Assembly (NCBI RefSeq): GCF_050176255.1 | Contig: NZ_JBFXIE010000016.1 | Length of the DNA: 61,344 nucleotides | Direction: 5' to 3' (one strand) | Source: JBFXIE01 sp050176255 | GTDB taxonomy: Bacteria > Pseudomonadota > Gammaproteobacteria > Burkholderiales > Burkholderiaceae_C | Shown here: piece after piece, positions 1 to 8,337 of the stretch | Layout of the letters: every line of letters begins with the position of its first letter | How positions within the stretch are numbered: the first letter of the stretch is position 1 | Position numbers and translations under genes: made by a program | Notes under the pieces: model-generated | The model's database searches: none | What the model was told of the DNA's origin: nothing | Seen by the model: only the letters and a program-made list of their open reading frames with translations

Positions 1-1129
1 TCATGTCCAGCGTCACGGCGATGCCGTAGGCCGCCGCCAGGTTGCTGGACGAGCGAAACAGCACCACCGCCAGCACGATCATCACGAACAGCCCCCAGTT
101 GACGAAGGGCATGTAGATCTGGCCGGTGTCGCGGGTGCTGGTGTGGCGCACCTGCAGGCGCGGCAGGTAGCCCAGCTGTATCACCTGCTTGGTCACGCTG
201 AAGGCGCCAGAGATCAGCGCCTGCGAGGCGATCACGGCCGCCACGGTGGCCAGGCCGACCAGCGGCAGCGTGATCCAGTCTGGCGCCATGTGAAAGAACG
301 GATTGGCCACGGCTGCGGGCTCGCTGAGCAGCAGCGCGCCTTGGCCAAAATAATTGAGCGTGAGCGCGGGCATGACGACGGAGAACCAGGCCAGGCGGAT
401 CGGCTGCTTGCCAAAGTGCCCCATGTCGGCATACAGCGCCTCGCCGCCAGTCACACACAGCACCACAGCGCCCAAAATGATGAAGGTGGTGCCCGGCTGC
501 TGCACGATGAAGCGCAGCGCATGGTGCGGGCTGAGCGCGGACAAAATCTCGGGGTGGTCTGCAATGTGAAAGACGCCCAGCGCCGCGATGGCCACAAACC
601 ACGCCACCATGATCGGCCCGAAGAACCGACCTATGCCTGCCGTGCCGCGCTTTTGCAGCAAGAACAGCACCAGCAGGATCAGCAGCGTCAGCGGAATCAC
701 CGCCCTGCGAAACGCGGGCGAAACAACGTCCAGGCCCTCCACGGCCGACAGCACCGTGATGGCCGGCGTGATGACACCGTCACCATAAAAGAGACAGGTG
801 CCAAAGATACCAATCGCCAGCATCCACTTGCGCAGTCCGGGCACCTTGTCCTTCACCGACTGCGAGGCCAGAGCCAGCATGGCCACCAACCCCCCCTCAC
901 CGTGGTTGTCTGCACGCAGCACCAGCACCACGTACTTCAGCGAGACGATGACGGTGAGCGTCCAAAACACGATGGACAACACGCCATAGACGTTGGCGTG
1001 CGTGAAGGGCACGTGGCCGGAGCCGAACACCTCCTTGAGGGTGTACAGCACGCTGGTGCCGATATCGCCATACACGACGCCGACACAACCCAGGGTCAGG
1101 GACGCCAAGGATGACTTGGATGTATGCAC
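1..1129 (-). CDS. kup: Kup-family low-affinity potassium transporter (3' part outside window)
   Basis: About 376 N-terminal residues are visible and the C-terminus lies beyond the window edge; the family is usually about 620 residues. The protein begins with the family signature GVVYGDIGTSVLYTLKEVF in the first transmembrane helix and continues with hydrophobic helices, including the conserved charged stretch VLRADNHGEGGLVAMLALASQ. Kup proteins are inner-membrane K+/H+ symporters. The canonical GTSPLY is GTSVLY here, which I believe also occurs in other betaproteobacterial Kup proteins. The start is taken as the GTG at 1129 (GTG CAT ACA); another in-frame GTG lies 24 nt upstream, so the start is uncertain. 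The gene follows gshA and the trk genes on the same strand, giving two K+ uptake systems side by side. Confidence 0.9.
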   Translation of the reverse strand, partial: MHTSKSSLASLTLGCVGVVYGDIGTSVLYTLKEVFGSGHVPFTHANVYGVLSIVFWTLTVIVSLKYVVLVLRADNHGEGGLVAMLALASQSVKDKVPGLRKWMLAIGIFGTCLFYGDGVITPAITVLSAVEGLDVVSPAFRRAVIPLTLLILLVLFLLQKRGTAGIGRFFGPIMVAWFVAIAALGVFHIADHPEILSALSPHHALRFIVQQPGTTFIILGAVVLCVTGGEALYADMGHFGKQPIRLAWFSVVMPALTLNYFGQGALLLSEPAAVANPFFHMAPDWITLPLVGLATVAAVIASQALISGAFSVTKQVIQLGYLPRLQVRHTSTRDTGQIYMPFVNWGLFVMIVLAVVLFRSSSNLAAAYGIAVTLDM

Positions 1130-1241
1130 GGTAATGCCTCGATGGTTTGGCACCGGCTCGGCGGTGGCGGTGGACGGTGGCGCAGCCGCTGGGGGCTATG
1201 CGCTTGCTGGGAGGCGGGCCACCCGGCGGGCCCAGGACGCA

Positions 1242-2537
1242 TCAGTCATACACCTCGGCATCGGGGTCGGTGGCCTCCAGCTCGTAGCTGGCTGCCAGCA
1301 TGGCCAGGCGGGCAATCACGCCGTACATATAAAAACGGTTGGGGGCGCTGGCGCCCGGTCGCGCGCCGGGCTGGGGCAGATGGGTGCTGTGCTCGAAGGC
1401 CAGGGGCACAAAGCTGGCGCCGGGAATGTTCAGGTTCTCGTCCGTCCCGCGCTCGGCGTGCATGCGGTAAAAACCTCCGACCACGTAGCGGTCCATCATG
1501 TAGACCACCGGCTCGGCCACAGCTTCGTGCACGCGCTCCTGGGTGAGCACGCCTTCCTGCACGATCACGTCGTGCACCACCTGGCCGTCCTTGATGACGG
1601 CCATCTTGTTCCTGGTTTTGCGGTTCAGCTCGTCCAGCTCCTTGGCGTCGCGCACGGTCATGATGCCCATACCGTACGTGCCGTTGTCGGCCTTGACGAC
1701 GACGAAGGGCTTTTCATTGATGCCGTATTCCTTGTATTTGCGGCGCACCTTGGTCAAGGTGGCATCGACAGCGCTGCGCAGCGCCTCCATGCCGGTGCCC
1801 TCATTGAAGTCCACCCCCTCGCAGCGGGTGAACAGCGGATTGATGAGCCAGGGGTCGATACCCAGCATCTTGCCAAAGCGCTTGGCCACCTCTTCGTAAC
1901 TTTGAAAGTGGCGGCTCTTGCGGCGCACGCTCCAGCCTGCGTGCAGCGGTGGCAGCAGGTATTGCTCGTACAGCTCTTCCAGGATGCCCGGCGCTCCGGC
2001 CGACAGGTCGTTGTTGAGCAAGATGGTGCAGGGGTCGAAGTCCTTGAGCCCCAGGCGGCGCTTGCTGCGGATCACCGGCTCCAGCGTCACCGTCTCGCCG
2101 TGGGGCAGCGTGATCACCGTGGTCTTCTTGATGTCCGGGCTGATGGAGCCCACGCGCACATTGAGCCCGGCCATGTTGAAGATGCGCACCAGCTGCGCCA
2201 CGTTGGCCAGGTAGAAAGTGTTGCGCGAATGGTTCTCGGGGATGATCAGCAGGTTGCGCGCCTCGGGGCAGATCTTCTCGATGGCCGCCATGGCCGCCTG
2301 CACCGCCAGCGGCAGCATCTCGGGCGTCAGGTTGTTCCAGCCGCCCGGAAACAGGTTGGTGTCCACCGGCGCCAGCTTGAAGCCCGCATTGCGGATGTCC
2401 ACCGACGAATAGAACGGCGGCGTGTGCTCCATCCACTCCAGACGAAACCAGCGCTCGATGGCCGGCATGGAGTCCAGGATGCGCTGCTCCAGCTCGTTGA
2501 TTGGCCCGGTGAGCGCGGTGATGAGATGGGGAACCAT
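1242..2537 (-). CDS. gshA: Glutamate-cysteine ligase, proteobacterial GshA type
   Basis: This 431-residue protein matches the GshA form found in betaproteobacteria and acidithiobacilli, which is unrelated in sequence to the E. coli enzyme. Recognisable blocks are PVDTNLFPGGWNNL near residue 58, IIPENHSRNTFYLANV near 98, and the nucleotide-binding-like stretch VVKADNGTYGMGIMTV near 270. It catalyses ATP-dependent joining of glutamate and cysteine, the first step of glutathione synthesis in the cytoplasm. The ATG at 2537 is preceded by GAGGG. gshB is not adjacent here. Its place between trkH and kup puts thiol synthesis beside K+ uptake; whether that is functional is only inference. Confidence 0.92.
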   Translation of the reverse strand: MVPHLITALTGPINELEQRILDSMPAIERWFRLEWMEHTPPFYSSVDIRNAGFKLAPVDTNLFPGGWNNLTPEMLPLAVQAAMAAIEKICPEARNLLIIPENHSRNTFYLANVAQLVRIFNMAGLNVRVGSISPDIKKTTVITLPHGETVTLEPVIRSKRRLGLKDFDPCTILLNNDLSAGAPGILEELYEQYLLPPLHAGWSVRRKSRHFQSYEEVAKRFGKMLGIDPWLINPLFTRCEGVDFNEGTGMEALRSAVDATLTKVRRKYKEYGINEKPFVVVKADNGTYGMGIMTVRDAKELDELNRKTRNKMAVIKDGQVVHDVIVQEGVLTQERVHEAVAEPVVYMMDRYVVGGFYRMHAERGTDENLNIPGASFVPLAFEHSTHLPQPGARPGASAPNRFYMYGVIARLAMLAASYELEATDPDAEVYD

Positions 2538-2597
2538 GAAGAGCCCTCGGATGTGACGGAAAGTCGATGGCGACGATTGTAGGGATAGCCCCAGGCG

Positions 2598-4064
2598 CTA
2601 ACGCCGCCAGAACGCCGGCGTCAGCAGCGCCATGAAGCTGAGTATCTCCAGCCGCCCCAGCAGCATGGCCAGGGTGCAGACCCACAACTGAAAGTCCGTC
2701 AGCACCGCATAGTTGGACGCCGGCCCCAGCAGCCCCAGGCCCGGCCCCATGCAGTGCACGCTGGCCAGCACGGCAGAAAACGCGGTGACCATGTCCAGAT
2801 CGGTCAGCAGCAGCACCATGCTCAGCACGATCACCGTGCCGCCGTACACCAGCATGAAGGCCAGCACCGAAAAAATCATGCGGTTGTCCACCACACGATC
2901 GCCCAGGCGCACGGGCTGCACCGCCCGCGGATGCACGATGCGCGTCATCTCGCGGCGCGCCTGCTTGAGCAAAATCAGCATGCGCACCATCTTGATGCCG
3001 CCGCCCGTCGATCCCGCACTGGTGGCCACCCCCGACAGCAGCAGCATGAACACCGGCGCAAACACCGGCCAGCTCAGGTAGTCGGTGGTGGCAAAGCCCG
3101 TGGTCGTTGCCACCGACACCACGTTGAACATGCCGTGGCGCAGCGCCTGCAGCGGGTCGTACACGCCCTTGGCCCACAGCAGCAGCGCCACCACCAGGCC
3201 GCCCCCCAGCAGCGCAGCCACGGTGGCGCGCATTTCAGGGTCGCGCCAAAAGCCCCGCCAGTTGCCCTTGCGCAGCGCAATGAAGTACAGCGCAAAGTTG
3301 CAGCTGGCGAACAGCATGAAGACCAGGGCAATGGCCTCCAGCAGCGGCGACTCGAAGTAGGCAAAGCTCGCGTCATGCGGCGACAGGCCGCCCAGGCTGA
3401 CGGTGGCAAACATGTGCATGACCGCATCCGGCGCCGTCATGCCGCCACGCCAGAACGCCAGCGCGCAGGCCAGCGAGAACACCACGTAAACGCCCCACAG
3501 GCCCTTGGCGGTCTCGGTCATGCGCGGCGTCAGCTTGGTGTCCTTCACGGGGCCGGCGGCCTCGGCCTTGAACAGCTGACTGCCGCCCACGCCCAGCAGC
3601 GGCAGCACTGCCACCGCCAGAATCAGGATGCCCATGCCGCCCATCCACTGCATGAAGGTGCGCCACATGTTCACCGACAGCGGCAGCCTGTCCAGCCCCA
3701 CCAGCACCGTGGCCCCCGTGGTGGTCAGGCCAGAGACCGATTCGAAGTACGCGTGCGTAAACGACAGCGGCCGGCCTACCGCATGCATCACCAGCAGCAG
3801 CGGCACCGTCGCAAACAGCGGCAGCACCACCCACACCAGCGACACCAGCATCACCCCGTGGCGCGGCAGCAGCTCGCGCCGGTGCGCATGCAGGCCAGCC
3901 CACAGCAGCGCGCCAGCCACCAGCGTGACCGCCATTGCCGTGGCGTAGTGCTGCCACAGCCCCTCGTCGGCCCACAGCGACGCCGCCAGAGGCACGCCCA
4001 TGGACAGCGCAAACATGGTCAGCAGCGCACCGAGCACGCGCAGGACGGGCAGGACGTCGGACAT
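2598..4064 (-). CDS. trkH: Trk potassium uptake protein, membrane subunit
   Basis: A 488-residue polytopic membrane protein of the TrkH/KtrB superfamily. Pore-loop elements are visible: SGLTTTGATVL near residue 110, VSLGGLSPHDASF near 222, ATTTGFATTDY near 318 and a final pore region around SVHCMGPGLGLLG near 440. TrkH forms the K+-conducting channel-like subunit in the inner membrane and is gated by cytoplasmic TrkA, encoded directly upstream with a 15-nt gap, so the two are almost certainly co-transcribed. Length is typical. The ATG at 4064 begins the hydrophobic N-terminus MSDVLPVLRVLGALLTMF. Confidence 0.93.
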   Translation of the reverse strand: MSDVLPVLRVLGALLTMFALSMGVPLAASLWADEGLWQHYATAMAVTLVAGALLWAGLHAHRRELLPRHGVMLVSLVWVVLPLFATVPLLLVMHAVGRPLSFTHAYFESVSGLTTTGATVLVGLDRLPLSVNMWRTFMQWMGGMGILILAVAVLPLLGVGGSQLFKAEAAGPVKDTKLTPRMTETAKGLWGVYVVFSLACALAFWRGGMTAPDAVMHMFATVSLGGLSPHDASFAYFESPLLEAIALVFMLFASCNFALYFIALRKGNWRGFWRDPEMRATVAALLGGGLVVALLLWAKGVYDPLQALRHGMFNVVSVATTTGFATTDYLSWPVFAPVFMLLLSGVATSAGSTGGGIKMVRMLILLKQARREMTRIVHPRAVQPVRLGDRVVDNRMIFSVLAFMLVYGGTVIVLSMVLLLTDLDMVTAFSAVLASVHCMGPGLGLLGPASNYAVLTDFQLWVCTLAMLLGRLEILSFMALLTPAFWRR

Positions 4065-4079
4065 TGCGGCTCCTGCCTT

Positions 4080-5534
4080 CTAGAAAAACGTGGCGCTCAC
4101 GCGGAACTGCTTTTCCACCTCGCGCACCAGCCGCTTGTGGGGCAGGAAGAACACCACGTGGTCGTTGCTCTCGATCACCGTGTGGCTGCGCGGAATGATC
4201 ACCTGCGGCTGCGCCGCGGGTTGCGGCTCGGCGCCCTCCTCGGGCAGGCCGCGCACGATCAGGCCCATGTGCACCTCGGCCGGCAGGTGAATCTCGCTGA
4301 CCTTGCGGCCCACCACGCGCGAGCTCTTGCGGTCGCCGCGGGCCACGATCTCCAGCGCCTCGGCCACGCCGCGGCGCAGGCTGTGCACCGCCTGCACGTC
4401 GCCACGGCGCACATAGGCCAGCAGTTCGCCCAGCATGGCCTGCGCGGGCGACAGCGCAATGTCGATCTGCGTGCCGTGCATCAGGTCGGCATAGCTGCGG
4501 CGGTTGATCAGCGCCAGCACGCGGCGCGCGCCCATGCGCTTGGCCAGCAGGCAGGCCATGATGTTGTCCTCGTCGTCATCGGTCAGGGCCAGAAACAGAT
4601 CCACCTCCTCGATGCTCTCGTCGCCCAGCAAATCCTCGTCGGTGGCGTCGCCCTGCAGCACCAGGATATCGGACGGCAGCTCGGCCGCCAGCGCCACGCA
4701 GCGCTCGGGGCTTTCTTCCAGCACCTTGATGTTGAAGCGCCCCAGTTGCGCCAGCTGCCGCGCCAGCCGCAGCCCCGTGCGCCCGCCGCCCGCAATCATG
4801 ATGCGCCGCACCGGCCGCGAAGGCTGGCCGTTTTGCAGGTGCATGCCGGCCAGCACCTGCGGTATGTGCTCGCGCGCAGACAGCACAAACACCTCGTCGC
4901 CTGGCTCCACGCGCGTGGCGCCGTCGCAAGGGATGAAGCGGTCAGGCTCGTCGGCAAAGCGCCGGTAGATGGCCACAATGCGCATGGCGACATCGGGCGA
5001 TACCTCGCGGATGGCGCCAATGCGCAGGCCCACCAGGGGTGCCCCCGGCCGCGCCCGCACCGACACCAGGCAGGCAAGCCCGCCCGCAAACTGGCGCACC
5101 TGCAGCGCCTCGGGGTACTCCACCAGCTTGCCGATGTAGCGCGTGAGCGACTCCTCGGGGCAGATGATGCCGTCCACGCCAAAGCCGTCCTTGCCCAGCA
5201 GGGCCTGGTTGCGCTCCAGATCAAAGCCCGACGAGCGCACGCGCGCGATGCGCGTGGGGATGTTGAACACCATCTGCGCCACCTTGCAGCACACCAGGTT
5301 GGTCTCGTCCTGCGCGGCGCAGGCGATCAGCAGGTCGGTGTCGCGCGCGCCGGCCTCGGCCAGCACCTGCGGGTCGATGCCGTTGCCCACCACGCCGCGC
5401 AGGTCAAAGCGCGCCTCCAGGTCGCGCAGGCGTTCGGCGTCGGTGTCGATGACGGTGATGTCGTTTTGCTCCGACACCAGACTGTCGGCCACGCTGTAGC
5501 CCACACGCCCTGCACCCAGGATGATGATCTTCAT
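4080..5534 (-). CDS. trkA: Trk system regulatory NAD-binding subunit TrkA
   Basis: This 484-residue cytoplasmic protein has the duplicated RCK (TrkA-N plus TrkA-C) architecture. The first Rossmann motif is IIILGAGRVGYSVA at residues 2-15, and the second is IMIAGGGRTGLRLARQL near residue 245. TrkA binds NAD(H) and nucleotides and gates TrkH. It heads the trkA-trkH pair; the upstream intergenic region toward proA (5535-5598) contains an R1 repeat copy. Length and domain order are normal. Confidence 0.94.
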   Translation of the reverse strand: MKIIILGAGRVGYSVADSLVSEQNDITVIDTDAERLRDLEARFDLRGVVGNGIDPQVLAEAGARDTDLLIACAAQDETNLVCCKVAQMVFNIPTRIARVRSSGFDLERNQALLGKDGFGVDGIICPEESLTRYIGKLVEYPEALQVRQFAGGLACLVSVRARPGAPLVGLRIGAIREVSPDVAMRIVAIYRRFADEPDRFIPCDGATRVEPGDEVFVLSAREHIPQVLAGMHLQNGQPSRPVRRIMIAGGGRTGLRLARQLAQLGRFNIKVLEESPERCVALAAELPSDILVLQGDATDEDLLGDESIEEVDLFLALTDDDEDNIMACLLAKRMGARRVLALINRRSYADLMHGTQIDIALSPAQAMLGELLAYVRRGDVQAVHSLRRGVAEALEIVARGDRKSSRVVGRKVSEIHLPAEVHMGLIVRGLPEEGAEPQPAAQPQVIIPRSHTVIESNDHVVFFLPHKRLVREVEKQFRVSATFF

Positions 5535-5546
5535 ACGGAATAGGCC

Positions 5547-5592
5547 TCAAACCCTCTATGGCAGAGCGCTGGCAGCTATCAACACAATAGCA
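5547..5592 (+). repeat. R1 dispersed repeat copy (intergenic, proA/trkA)
   Basis: The right block AGCGCTGGCAGCTATCAAC and the downstream ATAGC tail are intact; the left half (AGGCCTCAAACCC) is diverged. It fills most of the 64-bp space between proA and trkA. Confidence 0.6.
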
Positions 5593-5598
5593 AACGAA

Positions 5599-6879
5599 TC
5601 AACCCCGCACCTCGCCCTCGCCCAGCACCACCCACTTGAGCGACGTGAGCCCCTCGATGCCCACCGGCCCGCGCGCATGGAACTTGTCGGTGCTGATGCC
5701 GATTTCGGCGCCCAGACCGTACTCAAAGCCGTCGGCAAAGCGGGTGCTGGCGTTGACCATCACGCTGGCCGAATCCACGTCGCGCAAAAACTGCTGCGCA
5801 TGCATGTGGCTGGTGGTCAGGATGGCGTCGGTATGGTGGCTGCCGTAGCGGTTGATGTGGGCAATCGCCTCCTCCAGCCCCGCCACCACCTTCACGCTGA
5901 TGATGGGCGCGAGGTACTCCTCGCTCCAGTCCGCCTCGGTGGCCTCGGCCAGCTGCGCGCCCGGCACGGCGCGCAGAATCTGCAGCGCCTCGGGGCAGCC
6001 ACGCATCTCCACGCCCTTGGCGGCATACACGGCGCCGATCTGCGGCAGAAACTGCGCCGCCACGCCGCGCGCCACCAGCAGGCCCTCGCTGGCATTGCAG
6101 GGGCTGTACTTTTGCGTCTTGGCGTTGTCGGCCACCTTCACTGCCATGGCGATGTCGCAGGGGTCATCGACATAGGTGTGGCAGTTGCCGTCCAGGTGCT
6201 TGATGACGGGCACCTTGGCACCCGCGCTGATGCGCTCGATCAGCCCCTTGCCGCCGCGCGGGATGATCACGTCCACATACGCCGGCATGGCGATCAGCTG
6301 GCCGACCACCTCGCGGTCGGTGGTCTGCACCAGTTGCACGCCATGCTCGGGCAGGCCGGCCTCGGCCAGCGCCTGCTGCACCAGTCTGGCCAGCGCCTTA
6401 TTGGAGTCGATCGCCTCGGAGCCGCCGCGCAGGATGCAGGCGTTGCCGCTCTTGACGGACAGGCTGGCGGCCTCGATGGTCACGTTGGGACGGCTCTCGT
6501 AGATCATGCCGAACACGCCGATCGGCACGCGCATCTGCCCCACGCGGATGCCGCTGGGCTGCTGCCGCATCCCGAGGACCTCGCCAATGATGTCCGGCAT
6601 GGCGGCCAGCTGCTCGCAGCCCTGGGCGCAGGTCTCCAGCACCTTGGGGGTGAGCTTGAGGCGATCCACCATGGGCTCGGGCAGCCCGGCGGCGCGGGCG
6701 CGGTCCAGGTCGCGGGCGTTGTCCGCCTGCAGCGCATCGACGTTGTCGCGCAGCAGGCGCGCCAGGGCCAGAAGTGCTTTGTTTTTAATAGCTGCAGGCG
6801 CTCGCGCCATAAGCGCTGACGCAGTTTTTGCCTGCAAGCCAAGCGATTGGGTGTATTCGGCGATGTTCAGGGCGGTCAT
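5599..6879 (-). CDS. proA: Gamma-glutamyl phosphate reductase (glutamate-5-semialdehyde dehydrogenase)
   Basis: A 426-residue proline biosynthesis enzyme of the aldehyde dehydrogenase superfamily that reduces gamma-glutamyl phosphate with NADPH. Signature blocks are GMIYESRPNVTIEAASL near residue 120, the catalytic-cysteine region KTQKYSPCNASEGLLV near 270, and SVMVNASTRFADGFEYGLGAEIGIS near 355. The open frame extends 30 codons further upstream, but the ATG at 6879 (MTALNIAEYTQ) matches family N-termini. It is the last clear member of the minus-strand group leuS-lptE-holA-cassette-proA; I recall holA and proA as direct neighbours in other Burkholderiales. Confidence 0.93.
   Translation of the reverse strand: MTALNIAEYTQSLGLQAKTASALMARAPAAIKNKALLALARLLRDNVDALQADNARDLDRARAAGLPEPMVDRLKLTPKVLETCAQGCEQLAAMPDIIGEVLGMRQQPSGIRVGQMRVPIGVFGMIYESRPNVTIEAASLSVKSGNACILRGGSEAIDSNKALARLVQQALAEAGLPEHGVQLVQTTDREVVGQLIAMPAYVDVIIPRGGKGLIERISAGAKVPVIKHLDGNCHTYVDDPCDIAMAVKVADNAKTQKYSPCNASEGLLVARGVAAQFLPQIGAVYAAKGVEMRGCPEALQILRAVPGAQLAEATEADWSEEYLAPIISVKVVAGLEEAIAHINRYGSHHTDAILTTSHMHAQQFLRDVDSASVMVNASTRFADGFEYGLGAEIGISTDKFHARGPVGIEGLTSLKWVVLGEGEVRG
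6782..6836 (-). repeat. Possible R1-like sequence inside proA
   Basis: Read on the minus strand, it shows a left block near TCAGCGCTTAT and a right block near GAGCGCCTGCAGCTATTAAAA. It encodes part of the N-terminal helix (SALMARAPAAIKNKA), which looks native in length, so the resemblance may be partly coincidental. Confidence 0.35.
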
Positions 6880-6998
6880 GGCCGTGATTCTGACGCAGTT
6901 CACCGCCGGGGGCCGGCGCTGTGCACCAAGACCTGCTGCAGGCCGGGCTGCAGCGCCAAAGCCCGCCACAACCCTGCGCCCGGATCAATCCACGCCGC

Positions 6999-7334
6999 TC
7001 AATCCACGCGCCGCAGCTGCACGCGCGCGCCGGGCGCTGCGGCCACATGTTCCGTGCTGATGTAGCGCAACGTACCGCTGGCGTCCACGACGCGCGCCTG
7101 CAGGGCCAGATCGCCCGCAGGCTCGCCCGGCCGCACGGCAGGGCCGGCCCAGTCCAGCTGAAACGCGCTCGCACCGCCCTGCAACGGCACGGCAACCGGG
7201 ATGGCATGGCGCGCCAGCAGCGGCGCAGCGGCGTCCTGGCGCCCCACGTCGCGCAATTCAACCGTGAGCACCAGCGCCGCGTCGCCGGGCGGCGCGTCGC
7301 CGGGCCACAGCACCTGACCTTCAAGATGGGGCAT
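6999..7334 (-). CDS. YbaY-like domain protein without signal peptide (last gene of ATP-grasp cassette)
   Basis: The 111-residue product resembles the beta-sandwich domain of YbaY-family lipoproteins: LEGQVLWPGDAPPGDAALVLTVELRDVGRQD, then QGGASAFQLDWAGPAV and a C-terminal strand ARVVDASGTLRYIST. Characterised family members are exported lipoproteins, but this one starts directly at the domain (MPHLEGQ) with no signal sequence or lipobox, so a cytoplasmic location is inferred. The ATG at 7334 lies inside the preceding ATP-grasp gene (14-nt overlap), which implies translational coupling. A longer in-frame start exists upstream but would lie deep in the ATP-grasp gene. The function is unknown. 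Confidence 0.65.
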   Translation of the reverse strand: MPHLEGQVLWPGDAPPGDAALVLTVELRDVGRQDAAAPLLARHAIPVAVPLQGGASAFQLDWAGPAVRPGEPAGDLALQARVVDASGTLRYISTEHVAAAPGARVQLRRVD

Positions 7335-8337
7335 GTTCTTGGTGTGACCTGATGGGTGGTGAAGGTAAGGCGCCGCCCCGCCGCCGCTGGCGCTGGCCGA
7401 TCGCCATCTGGCGCAGCGCATCCGCATGCGCCTGCGTAATGGCCAGCCCCGCGCGTGACTCCGCAAACAGCCACTGGCCCGCAGGGTTGACCTCCAGAAA
7501 ATAATAGTCGCCGCGCGCATCCTGCTTCAGGTCGATCGCGCCATAGACCAGCCCCAGCCGCCGCATCAATGCGCGCAGGCGGTCAGCCAGGCTGGCGGGC
7601 AACTCCACCGCCCGTATCTTGGCCTGGCCTATCACCATGCGCATGTCGGTGGGGTAGTCGCTGTCGCGGGCGTCGATCTCGGCGGCGAAGATGGCGTCGC
7701 CGATCACGGTGACGCGCAAGTCCACGCCCTGAATGCAGCGCTGGAAGATCACCGGCGCCAGGCGCACCAGCTCCAGCCGCTGCAAGTCCTCGGCCTGCAC
7801 CAGCCGGGTCTCGCGCCAGTCCTCGATGCTGGCCAGAAAGGGCTTGAACACCACGCCATCGCCCCGGTGCGCATCGCAGAACGCGCGCGCGGCATCGGGT
7901 GATGTGGTCACGCAAGTCGGCGGCAGCGTCAGCCCCACGGCCACGGCCTGCGTCCACTGCAGCGGCTTGCGGTGCGCGGCCTCGTCGGCGCCGCGGGGGT
8001 TGATCCACGGCGCGTCGATCGAGTCCAGCATGCCCAGCACGGCCTGCTCTGTCTCGCTGTGGGCAAACTGGCGCCGGTCGGCCGGCCCCACCGCCGCATC
8101 GATGTCAAAGCCGCGCACGCGGCGCCACCACACGGCGTCCACCGTGGCCAGGTCGATGGGCGTGCCGCCCAGCAAACGCAGCGACGGCGGCGCCTGGCCC
8201 GGCCAGTCAAAGGCCACAGGGCACCGGGCAGGAAAGTCCGACAGGTCGATCCGGTACACCGGCTCGCCTGCGGCCGTCAGGCGGTCGCACACCGCATCGG
8301 TGTGCTCCTCGCCCGGGTAGGACACGACAAGAATCAT
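7321..8337 (-). CDS. MvdC/MvdD-like ATP-grasp ligase (putative peptide side-chain crosslinking enzyme)
   Basis: A 338-residue ATP-grasp protein. The N-terminal half matches the MvdC/MvdD graspetide ligases: MILVVSYPGEEHTDAV, RIDLSDFPAR, VDAVWWRRVRGFDID (family pattern AVWYRR). The C-terminal ATP-grasp domain has FQRCIQGVDLRVTVIG, YGAIDLK and the metal-binding FLEVNPAGQW near residue 300. Known relatives use ATP to form omega-ester or omega-amide links between Thr/Ser/Lys and Asp/Glu side chains of a precursor peptide; the substrate here is not known. The ATG at 8337 overlaps the protease stop by 4 nt (ATGA). A protein-modifying RimK-like role is the main alternative. Confidence 0.8.
   Translation of the reverse strand: MILVVSYPGEEHTDAVCDRLTAAGEPVYRIDLSDFPARCPVAFDWPGQAPPSLRLLGGTPIDLATVDAVWWRRVRGFDIDAAVGPADRRQFAHSETEQAVLGMLDSIDAPWINPRGADEAAHRKPLQWTQAVAVGLTLPPTCVTTSPDAARAFCDAHRGDGVVFKPFLASIEDWRETRLVQAEDLQRLELVRLAPVIFQRCIQGVDLRVTVIGDAIFAAEIDARDSDYPTDMRMVIGQAKIRAVELPASLADRLRALMRRLGLVYGAIDLKQDARGDYYFLEVNPAGQWLFAESRAGLAITQAHADALRQMAIGQRQRRRGGALPSPPIRSHQEHAPS

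Noticed and set aside
1039..1050. GTSVLY instead of GTSPLY in Kup as a possible loss of function
   Set aside because: I recall the same variant in other betaproteobacterial Kup proteins, so it is probably a lineage feature.
2754..5543. A 929-codon plus-strand open frame antisense to trkH and trkA
   Set aside because: A His/Gln/Arg-rich translation typical of antisense frames in high-GC DNA; no domain or ribosome site.
6782..6836. R1 insertion in proA
   Set aside because: The region encodes a native-length helix; similarity to R1 is partial, so kept only as a low-confidence repeat.
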